Below are positions 21,946 through 31,825 of a stretch of DNA of 64,000 nt, in pieces; position 1 is the first letter of the stretch; the number at the start of each line of letters is the position of its first letter. The notes under the pieces were generated by a model, which was not told the origin of the DNA, ran no database searches, and saw only the letters and a list, made by a program, of their open reading frames with translations. Source of the stretch: Miscanthus floridulus (lineage: Eukaryota > Streptophyta > Magnoliopsida > Poales > Poaceae); the NCBI RefSeq assembly GCF_019320115.1, contig NC_089598.1, positions 28,615,711 through 28,679,710 on the forward strand, written 5' to 3'. The position numbers and the translations under genes were made by a program.

Positions 21946-24900
21946 TGAAAGCTCTAGTTTGGTTTTGGTTAATTGATGAAACCCTAAGTGATAACCAAGT
22001 TTATCAAAGTGATCATGAGATAGGTAGCACTATTCCAAGTGATGAAGCAATGACGAAGATCATGACAATGGTGACAGCATGGTTATGATCAAAGGCTTGA
22101 ACTTAGAAAAGAAGAAAGAAAAAAACAAAAGGCTCAAGGCAAAGGTATAAAATATAGAAGCCATTTTGTTTTAGTGATCAAGACACTTAGTGAGTGTGAT
22201 CATATTTAGGATAGATAGCCGTACTATTAAGAGGAGTGAAACTCGTATCGAAATGCGGTTATCAAAGTGCCACTAGATGCTCTAATTCATTGAATATGCA
22301 TTTAGGATCTAGTGGAGTACTAACACCCTTGAAAATATTTGTGAAAATATGCTAATACATGTGCATAAGGTGATACACTTGGTGGTTGGCATATTTGAGC
22401 AAGGGTGAAGGAGATAGAAATGAAAGAGGGTTAGCCTCGCTGTTTTACAACTGACCGGACGCTAGTCTCAGGGGGGCCGGCCTGTCCGGTCAGGCGTGGC
22501 AGTGATAACCTGGCATCGGTCATGTGACCGAACGCTGGGCCTCTGACTGATCGGATGCTGGAAGGCAGGATCCGGTCAGAGCTGACATAGCTGCACAGAA
22601 GTCAGGGTAACTGACCAGACGCTGGCTATGTCCGGTCAAGTGCCACCGGACGTGTCCGGTCGAAGAAAACCAGTTTTGGAACCTTACTGTAAATGACCGG
22701 ACGCTGGGGGTTCAGCATCCGGTCACTTGTTGAAGGGTCGAGATGGCGGACTAGAGGGGGGGTGAATAGTCTTTTCTAAAATTAATCGCGTCGGCTAACC
22801 GATACAAATGCGGAATTAAAACTATCGGTCTAGCCAAGACTATACCCCACTATATATGTTCACTAGCACCTTGCAAAGATAACAATTATGCAGCAAAGGT
22901 GCTGGGCTAGTTAGAGCTCTCCTAAACAATTCTAGGAGCAAGGTTACACATACCTATGCCACTAGTATTTTAAGCAACAAGGGAGCTCCTACACATGCTA
23001 GTAAGCAAAAGCACAAAGCTAACAAAGCTCACTAGCAATGCTCAATAACAAGGCAACCAATGCCTAATTAGTGAGCGCAAATACTTAGCTACACAAACTA
23101 AGCAATGTGACTAACAAGGTTACTAAAACCAAATTAGCCACGCAAGGGAGCTACTTCTATGCTACACAAGCAAGAAGGTAATTAGCAAGCTACACAAGCT
23201 ATCTAATTACAAGAGCAACTACACAAGCTTAATATGTATAAAAGTAATTGCAAGCTTGTGTAACGGGGATGCAAACCAACGGGAAGAATAAGGTTGACAC
23301 GATGATTTTTCTCCCGAGGTTCACGTGTTTGCCAACACGCTAGTCCCTGTTGTGTCGACCGCTCACTTGGTGGTTCGGTGGCTAATTAGCATCACCCACT
23401 AAGCCCGCACATCGGGCGCCGCAAGAACCTACCCCGGAAGTGAGGGTAGCTCAATGACACGCTTTACTAGAGTTGCTCTTCGCGGCTCCCGCGGGGCGAG
23501 CACAATGCCCCTCACAAGCTCTTCTCCGGAGCGCCGCACAAGCTTCTTGCGGGCTTCGACGGAGACCACCACCAAGCCGTCTAGGAGGTGGCAACCTCCA
23601 AGAGTAACAAGCACCATCGGCTTGCAACTCGATCACCTAGTGCCACTCGTTGCAACCTCACGATGCAATCGCACTAGAATCGCTCACTCACACAATCGAA
23701 TGATCACTATCAAGTATATGTGTGATGGAGGGCTCCCAAGCACTCACAAGCATGGACACTAAGTCCCTTGAGGTGCTTAGCACCAGCCATGGCCGAAGGC
23801 CACTTCTATTTATAGCCCCAAGGGCTAAACTAGCCATTACCCCTTCACTGGGCAACGGTTGGGACGACCGGACGCTCTGGTCGCTCGCAGATGACCACGT
23901 GTCCCGATTCCAATGGTCACTTGATCTGACCGGACGCGGCAGCTTTTAACTAACCAGACGCTGAACCCCCAGCGTCCGGTCGTTTCCAGTAAGGTACCGA
24001 CCTCGACCGGACGCGTCCAGTCACACCTAATCGAACGCAGCCAACGTCCGGTCACACTCCAGCTTATGCGTCATCGTACGTCAGCCTGACCGGACGCAGC
24101 CTGCCAGCGTCCGGTGCATTCAGATCTAGCGTCCGGTCAGTTGACCGACGCCAGCATCTTCGCGACCAACTCATTTTCACTTCTAACTTCTTCACCCTTG
24201 CTCCAATGTGCTAACCACCAAGAATTTGCATCCGGCGCAATAGAAAATAGGCATTCCATTTTCCCGAAAGCGCCGAACCCATCTCAACCCTGCAAACACC
24301 ACCTCCTTTGTAAATGTGCCAACACCATCATGTGTAAGTGTGTTAGCATTTTCACAATCATTTCCCAAAGGATGTTAGCCACTCAACTTGCCACGCCACT
24401 CGATTCTAGCGACAATGCAAAGTTAGATCACTCGAGTGGCACTAGATGACCGATATGCAAACAAGTTTGCCCCTCTTGATAGTACGACCATCTATCCTAA
24501 ACTCGGTCATAAACTTCTCTACACACCTATGACCGGTGAAATGAAATGCCCTAGGTTATACCTTTGCCTTGCGCATTCCATTCCATCTCCTTCAATGTCG
24601 ATGCAACACATGCACCAACACGATCAACAATGATATGATCCACTTCATATCATCACATGATCATATTGGTTCATCAATCTTGACTTCACTTGCTCTTCAC
24701 CGTTGCCATCGTCCATCGGCGCCAAGTCTTGCTCAAGCTTCACTACCACGCAGTCCATCACTCCAAAGCCTTTGACTTGCCCTTCACGCTTGCAACCGGT
24801 CCATCAAGCCAAGTCTTGTCTTGATCTTCTCCACCTTGATCACATGACTCAATGTCATGTCTCATGTGCATAAGCTCCTTCATCATCACATGTGTGAGCT

Positions 24901-26166
24901 TTGCAACATCTCCAAGCCATTTTCACCTCCATGGCATATGTTGCTCATACACATGTACCTATGAACTAATCACCTATGTATCTCACATAAACACAATTAG
25001 TCCACCTAAGTTGTCACTCAATTACCAAAACCAAACAAGGACCTTTCACTTGTGCTGGAGCGTTCGGTCAACTATCGACTGTTGTGACCTGGCGGTCACA
25101 GTTAAATGAAGATTGACATGTGGCCACCATCGGGCGACCGAACGCTGAGCCCTACGTCCGGTAAGTAGGACCAGAGCATCTAGTCACCCCGATCAGTGCC
25201 CAGTGAAGGGGTACAATGGCTCTATTTCATGGGGGCTTCTATTTAAGCCCCATTGCCGGCTCAAGCTCATGCTCTTGCACATTTTCATTGACATAGCAAC
25301 CTTGTGAGCTTAGCCAAAGCCCTCCCACTCATCTTCATCATTGATCCATCATCTTTGTGAGATTGGGAGAGAATCCAAGTGCATTGCTTGAGTGATTGCA
25401 TCTAGAGGTACTTGGTATTCGTGTTGCGCTGTGGATTTCACTTGTTACTCTTGGTGGTTGCCACCACCTAGACAGCTTGGTGCAGCGGTGGAGGATCGGC
25501 ACGCGTTGGTGATTATTCATGGCCATCTCCGGTGATTGTGAGGGGAGTTGTACCTTCTCCGGCGGAGTGCTGAAAGGTAACTCTAGTAAATTGCTCATGT
25601 CATTGAGTTACCTCACTTGTGGATAGGTTCTTGCGGTGTCCAATTGTGTGGACGAGGTTTGTGAAACACCTCTTAGTCACCGAACCACCAAGTGTTGGTC
25701 GACACAACAGGGATTAGCGTGTTGGCAAGCACATGAACCTCGGGAGAAAATCGGTTGTCTCTTGTTATTTGCATTCTCCCAGTGATTGGCGCAATCTTCA
25801 TCTTGTGATTGGTTTATTCCTCTACATGGCGGTATAACCACCCTACTCACTCATTTATATTCTTGCAAACTAGTTGTGACAAGCTCTTTAGTGTAATTAG
25901 AATTGAGAGCTTGTTTTGTTGTTTCAAGTTCATCTAGTGGAGCTCTTTAGAGTAGCAAGTTTGAGAGCTCTTAGTGAGTAGTATCTTTGCAAGTTGTGTG
26001 CCTAGTAATCATTGCAACTAGAATTGTTGGATAGGTGGCTTGCAACCCTTGTAGAGCTAAAACAAGTTTGCATTTCGCTTTTTGTCATACTAATCAAATT
26101 GCTCTAGTTGGTTTGTAGATTTTTAAATAGGCTATTCACCCCCTCTAGCTATATTAGGACCTTTCA
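21946..26166 (+). repeat. 3' LTR of the Sirevirus, split by a 2.3 kb solo LTR
   Basis: Pieces 21946-22730 and 25049-26166 align with the 5' LTR. The insertion fell inside the U3 motif cluster, so GACCGGACGC-type motifs lie on both sides (22447-22725 and 25060-25170). A TATA-like TATTTAA lies at 25240-25246. Confidence 0.9.
22731..25048 (-). mobile_element. Solo LTR, Sirevirus-like copia (family 2), TSD CTTGT
   Basis: In element orientation it begins TGAAAGGTCCTTGTTTGG and ends CGACCCTTCA, with CTTGT duplicated exactly at 22726-22730 and 25049-25053. Length is 2318 bp. A TATAAATA box lies on the minus strand at 23807-23814. Its U3 block (about 23860-24150) is made of GACCGGACGC-type motifs, whereas the family-2 copy at 1755-4035 has a different motif set at the same position. 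Confidence 0.92.
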
Positions 26167-26171
26167 CACGC

Positions 26172-27539
26172 TTAATCTAAAAGCCTTTGGAAGTAAAATC
26201 AACAAACCTTTTGGTTTAGGAATCAAACTAGACACCTTATCTAATTTAATTCAGGAAAATAGTTTAAACTAAGCACCATGCCAAATTTAAAAGGTGTATG
26301 AAAATACTTCAAAACCTACGCATACTATAGTAAACAAAGGTAGCATGAAAGTATTGTAGAAATTTATTCAGATAGAGATGAAAGAGCATGATTGTTGTTT
26401 AGCAAATTGAGCTTGGCTTGAAAGTTGAGAACCAAAACTAGCAACATGGCATAAGATTTTTTATAGAAGTCTATCCCCATAATTGAATTTTGCAGAAAAA
26501 TCAAGTTTAGATGGATGTAATTAAATGTTGCATGATAAATGGTTGGACATACCTTGCGTTATCATCCTTCATTCTTTTTACTTCAAACCTAGAATGGTCA
26601 GTGACAAAAATATCTGAAGGAGTATTCACAATTATATTTCTATGCTCACTTCACAAAGGCATCACAGCAAAAGGTGAAAGTTCATGATATCTCCCAAAGG
26701 TGCTTGTTTTAGGACAGAAGCTCATCCTTGGAAAACCTTTGAATTATGCTTCTAATTGGTGAAGTGGTTTCCCCTCCAACACCAACCTTTGGGTGCCTAT
26801 CTCAAGATTCATGCTAATGAGATTTGCAATATTTATGATAAATATATGCATCTACAACCACCCTATCAAAGTCTTCATAATCAGGGAGTATGAGGGGGTT
26901 GAAGATCTCATGTGTGGCAATGGAGAGATCAATTGGTTCAGGAGATTTCTCATGCAAGCATGGATTTGATGAGGTGTTCATGAAATAACTTCCTTACTCG
27001 TTGATGTCATCTTCCTTTTCAGACTCTAGGGTTGAATCTTCTTGAATGTCCATAGACAAAAATATTGTCTCCATCATTCTATGCCTATGACATTTATTGG
27101 ACTCTTCATTGTTCAAGATTTCCCTTGGATTGGTGACTCTCGAGTTGATCTTGTCCAAGGCCTAGTCTATCTATTCAATGGCAATGGCAATGGCACATAA
27201 GTTCTTAATATCCTCTAGCTATTGTTGTTGCTCTTGTTGGTCTTCCTTGTGGCCTTCATGACTCCTATGCTTTGGGTGTCTTGGTGGATTTCTAGGATCG
27301 TCATGAGTTTTAGGAAAAAGAGCATAACAGGAGCCATCGGAGTCAAGGATGGGTTTGAATGAGACATCTAATATGGGCATAGAAGGGGAGAAGATAGGAA
27401 TTGCTTCTAAATGACTTGGCTCTCCTTCTATGGGTTCACTAGATATGTCATCCTTGAATTCTTCCCAATGTCCTACATGGGAATAAGGACGTTTTCTAAG
27501 AGATCCCTTCTTGAGAGGAATTGAATTATATTCGCTCGA
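26172..27539 (-). mobile_element. Gypsy internal region downstream of gag, no recognisable coding
   Basis: It resumes the gypsy element interrupted at 8767; TCTAGACACC(A/T)CGTCTAATT-like sequence occurs on both sides of the insertion. Frames are short and broken. No protease, RT or integrase motif was found. Confidence 0.5.
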
Positions 27540-28290
27540 ATATCTCTTGTGGAACTAGAAGTTTAAGCTTTTCCCAAAATCAGCATCAAAAAGATCATCC
27601 TCACAAGAAATTTTAAAAGGTTGAATTTCTTCTTTCCTTGGAGGATTTTGGGGTATTGATGATTCGGAGTTGATGGCTAAATCTTGGGATTGGAGTGGTT
27701 GTGATTTGGCTATCAAAACTTTCTCTTCTTGTTTGAGAGATGATTTCTTCTCTTCCTCGAGGAGTTCATTATGAATGCTAGTGCAGGGAGTCTTTTCACT
27801 AATTCTATCAATCATAGATCTTGCTTCACTAACAGATAAATGAAGAAAAGCTCCTCTAGAGGCTTGATCAAGGATTTGCGTAGAATCCTCGCTAAGACCC
27901 ATATACAAATATTGAAGGAGCATCAGGTCTGAAATAGCAAGGTCTAGGCCAGTGGTAATAAGATCATTAATACGTTCCCATGATGTGACAAGAGATTCTT
28001 CTTCTAGTTGTATAAAAGATAGAACCTTTTTCAAAGATTGACTACTTTAGAGATGAGAAAGAAACGTAAACAAAATTTAGAGTATAACGTTTTCTAATCT
28101 CCTTACATACTTCCTACGGTTTGACTATACCATTGTTTAGCTCTTCCCGTTAAAGAGAACGAAAACAACTTCTATCTTAAGGTTTGGTCAGACATGCCCG
28201 CGATACGTAGGCATGCACAGATCTATTCAAACTCGTAGGTGTGAGTATGGGTTTTCATTGCCTTCTCCCGAGAAGGATTGTTCCCGAATC
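27540..28290 (-). pseudogene. Gag of the nested gypsy element, 5' part degraded
   Basis: On the minus strand an open stretch from 28034 to 27555 (159 codons) includes LLQYLYMGLSEDS, then RGAFLHLSVSEARSMI, and an acidic tail. It aligns with the gag remnant at 386-1040. Upstream, to about 28290, gag-like sequence continues (segments resembling CLRIAGMSDQTLRWKLF and KQWY), but with frameshifts and stops. Gag is the only protein I recognise in this element. Confidence 0.7.
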
Positions 28291-28473
28291 AATTTTATAA
28301 AACACAGACACAGCTCATAGTTAGGTGTTAGGATAGACTCTAAAGATTTTGATGGCTTTAGGCTTGTGCTCGTGGTTTAGCATATTGATAGATAGGAGTG
28401 GAATCCATAGTGAAAAGGAAAAGAATAAAAGATACAAAGTTAAGCTAGATTCATAGTTAATTTAGCAACTATT

Positions 28474-28492
28474 TCTCCAACAACGGCGCTAG
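28474..28492 (-). other. Primer binding site of the gypsy element (tRNA-Asp type)
   Basis: On the minus strand TAGCGCCGTTGTTGGAG lies shortly after the LTR end, a near match to the Athila-type tRNA-Asp site. It confirms that the right-hand LTR is the 5' LTR. Confidence 0.7.
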
Positions 28493-28524
28493 AAAGCTTG
28501 TTGGTATTTATTAATAGAAAGATT

Positions 28525-29835
28525 GTTGGTATTTATTAACGCACACAGATAAATCCGTAAGTGCACGAATACTGCTATAGCTTTCACCTGAAAGTATTCC
28601 AAGTATCATATCCACAGGAAAAAGTGTGAAACTAACTATGATCTAACTTAACTAGGGGTAGCAACAAGGTTAGGATAAATAGGAGCGTAGAGAGGATAAC
28701 TATGGTTCTCTTGTTCTAACTTTGGTAAGCTATGTCTTCTACTATTCAACTAGGAACATTACTTAAGGAAAGACACCAGCAGAGGATGCTTTCCGTAGTA
28801 ACCAGGTCCTATTTGGCCTATAAACAGGAGGTGGACTACAAAGGATTCAACGAGGCTATAAGAGTCACCCTCACGCGCTACCACCGATCCAAAATGTAGG
28901 GTGCATCCACGATTTGTCTAAGCACCATGCTTACACTTACGATTAATATTTTACTCCCTCTAGAATAGGAATAAAGCACTAAAAAAGTCGTGAACCTGAA
29001 GAACAATATAAACAAGATGCTTACTTGAATCAAAAGTTGATTACTAGAGAAGTCTCAGAAGCAAGCTCAAATAGAACTTGGATCTGCCAAGGTACAAACC
29101 ATAGAGAGAGCACCAATAGGCCGACACCTCCTCTAAACTCTTCCCTCACTCTCAATCTTATTATTTCTATTTATAAGACTAGATCCTATGGAGGATTAAT
29201 CTTCTCTTGATAGCTGGCTCTAATCCTCAGGATATGAATTAGGGTTTCAGGGATGGCTCCAGAGAGGAGGGGGGTAGGGGCTGCTATTTATGAGGGGCGT
29301 TTGGCATCCTCCCCCTATGAGTAGCCTCATTGGTACTAAACTTTTCACCATATCTCATTAAAATGCACATGGGCCTTTATGGACCAAATTCTGAATTGAG
29401 CCCATAAATGCATAACATGGCTCTATCTTGTCCCTCTATTTGAACCGACATCGAGCAACGGCGTAGATTGATCCTAAATAGTGGTGGAAGAGCCGATGTT
29501 GAAGCGGAGACTGACCAGCAGGACCCACAGGCTGACCGGCCTACAGGTGGTGCCGGCCGGCCCCACATGTCAGCCATTCGAGGTCTACTTTGGTGGATTG
29601 CCTTCTGGTGTGTTCTAGATCCTTCCCAAGTAGTTTACGTTGTGGATAAATATGATTTGCTTTGACAAATAGGTCTATCTTGATGGTTTTCTAGATAAAC
29701 CCTGCTGAAAACATAGATTCACCAAAACTCGTAGAATTTATTAGTTTAAACCCCTAAACCTATGTTCGGTGATGGAATTAGGTATATATGCAGGTTATGT
29801 TGACGGTTTATAATTGGTGTTAGTGACCGTCAACA
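28525..29835 (-). repeat. 5' LTR of the gypsy element
   Basis: 1311 bp, TGTTGGTATT to CCGTCAACA on the plus strand, followed by CTAAC. The inner edge is duplicated: the first 25 bases, TGTTGGTATTTATTAA plus a short spacer, recur at 28500-28524, so the exact inner end is ambiguous. It contains the 1068 bp missing from the other LTR. No gene is inside. Confidence 0.8.
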
Positions 29836-31639
29836 CTAACCAAACTACACAAGAAGAAGCTAGCTCTCAAAAACTAATTATACTAAAAAGCTTAGCTACA
29901 ATAGAATGTAAATGCAAGAGTGAGTAGGATGATTATACCGCCGTGTAGAGGGAGATGAACCAATCAGTGAATATCTAATCAATCACCGGGAGAATACCAA
30001 TCACAATGGACACAAGATTTTTCTCCCGAGGTTCACGTGCTTGTCAGCACGCTAGTCCCCGTTGTGTCGACCAACACTTGGTGGTTTGGTGGCTAATAGG
30101 TATCACACACCTAGCCAGCACTTGGCGCCACAAGAACCTACCCACAAGCGAGGTAACTCAATGACACGAGCAATCCACTAGAGTTGCCTTTCGGTTCTCC
30201 ACCAGGAAAGGTACAAGACCCCTCACAAATCACCGGGAGATGGCCACGAACAATCACCAACTCATGCCAATGCTCATCCGCTGCTCCAAGTCATCTAGGT
30301 GGCAGCAACCACCAAGAGTAACAAGAAATCCGCAGCCACAACAATCCTCAAGTGCCACCAGATGCAATCACTCAAGCAAATGCACTTGGAATCACTCCCA
30401 ATCTCACTATAATGATAAATCAATAATGGAGATGGGTGGGAGGTGTTTGCTTAGGCTCAGAAGGATGTATCACAGGTGAAAATGTTTAAGAGAGTGAGCC
30501 CAAGGCGTCCCAAGTCTATTTATAGAGGCCCCAAGCATCAACTAGCCGTTGGTCAGTCGTAGGCCTGACCAGACTCACCGACCGGACTCAGGCCTGGGTT
30601 CGGTCGTCTGGGTTCGGTCAATAGATTTGTGCCACGTGTCCTCATTTCAAACTTTGGTCGTCAATCTCCAATGGTCAGCTAAGTCAGCGCGAAGTCAATC
30701 CTCTGGACCGGAATCTGAACCCCTAGGTCCGATCGCTACGCGCACCTAGGGTCCGGTCACAAACAGAGAGTTCCCCGAGCGAGAAAAGGTGACCGGACTC
30801 GGTCCGATTCTGATAACCGAATTCACACACGGGTCTGATCCTCACAGCCTTTGCCACTGTTCATCACCGAGGCATGACCGGACTCAGAACAGTAGCGGCT
30901 GGTCCTACCGCGACCCTAGAGTCCAGTCGTGTCTAGAGCCATCCAGAGAGCACCCAAACCCTTCGGACTGGGTCCGGTCTTCATGACCGGACTCGCCACC
31001 TGGGTCCGGTCAACGCCACGTCACCTACGTGGCCTCTGAGCCACAACCGGACTCCCCCGTGCAGGTCCGGTTCTACCCGACGCTAGGTTCGGTCATCACT
31101 GCGTACCTGCTGCCGTAGCTTAACACTAACTGGACTCAGGTTGCCCGGGTCCGGTCCTAGGGTTTCGTTTCCTTTTATTTTTCTAACTCCTTAACCTCTT
31201 CACCTTTACTTCCAAGTTGCTAACCACAAAGTGTAGAACTTATGTGCATGTGTGTTAGCATTTTTTAAGGGTTAATTGTTAACACACTAGGTCCCTAAAT
31301 ACATATGCAATTGCAACTTCACCTAGTGGCACTCGATAACTGTTTAACTAAATATTTCTCCTCTGTATAGTACAGCTATCGATCCTAAACACACTCACAT
31401 CTTCTATGGTGTCTTAAGTGCCAAAACAAAAAACTTATTTGATATATTTGCCTTGATCTCCTTGATTTTTTATTTTTCTCTTTCTTCTTTTTCAAATTAG
31501 AGCTTGATCACCACATCTCATTTCCATCTTTATCTCTATGGACCTCTAACTTGTTTCACCATTTGAATTGGACCATCCTATTTAGTCACACATTTAGATA
31601 TAAAGATTAGTCCATTAATTAAACCAAACTAGGGTTTTC
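29836..31639 (-). mobile_element. Right part of the split Sirevirus-like LTR
   Basis: This continues the LTR begun at 5260 and ends AGGGTTTTCA at 31639. A TATAAATA box lies on the minus strand at 30517-30524. The U3 block (30553-31160) consists of GACCGGACTC/GGGTCCGGTC-type motifs, a third variant of the family cluster. The 5 bp beside the two ends (GGTGG and GGCGA) do not match, so the duplication is eroded or the ends derive from recombination. Confidence 0.8.
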
Positions 31640-31825
31640 AGGCGAAGGTGGCGTGGAGCCGAGGCGGAGGAGTGAGAGGAAGAGCCACGAGCATCACTAA
31701 CAGAACGGAGAATCATCATCCTGTTTTTTTAATAGAAAAGTTATGAGGAGAGGGGATGCAAACTGCCAATCCTGCTGCATTCTGCTCGTGCCTAGGAGTA
31801 GTGTGTGGTTCTTGGAAGTACTAGA
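31640..31825. other. Short GC-rich stretch upstream of the cyclin gene
   Basis: Probable continuation of the repeat at 4972-5259, then 5' flank and leader of the cyclin. I see no clear TATA box. Only about 190 bp separate the retroelement nest from the cyclin ATG. Confidence 0.4.

Larger units (their letters stand above)
8768..26166 (+). mobile_element. Sirevirus-like Ty1/copia element with insertions in both LTRs
   Basis: Both LTRs start TGAAAGCTCTAGTTTGG and end GGACCTTTCA. Flanks are CACAC (8763-8767) and CACGC (26167-26171), a 5 bp duplication with one change. Order: 5' LTR 8768-15400, methionine-tRNA primer site, gag 15461-17578, pol about 17579-20690, a 1.2 kb non-coding stretch with several purine tracts, and 3' LTR 21946-26166. 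Protease-integrase-RT-RNase H order marks it as copia. The long gag with two zinc knuckles and a coiled coil, and the repeated purine tracts, fit the Sirevirus (SIRE/Maximus) lineage. Net LTR length is about 1.9 kb each. Confidence 0.9.
5498..29835 (-). mobile_element. Athila-like gypsy element carrying nested insertions, TSD CTAAC
   Basis: Both ends read TGTTGGTATT...CCGTCAACA and are flanked by CTAAC at 5493-5497 and 29836-29840. In element orientation it reads from right to left: 5' LTR (28525-29835), primer site, gag, an internal region interrupted by the 17.4 kb Sirevirus, polypurine tract, 3' LTR (5498-5740). Without the insert the internal region is only about 5.3 kb, and I recognise gag alone. 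No RT or integrase motifs are visible, so it was probably non-autonomous or has lost pol. Confidence 0.85.

Noticed and set aside
5255..31644. Target duplication for the outermost LTR of the nest
   Set aside because: GGTGG and GGCGA differ at two of five bases, and the flanks are G-rich repeats, so I do not claim one.
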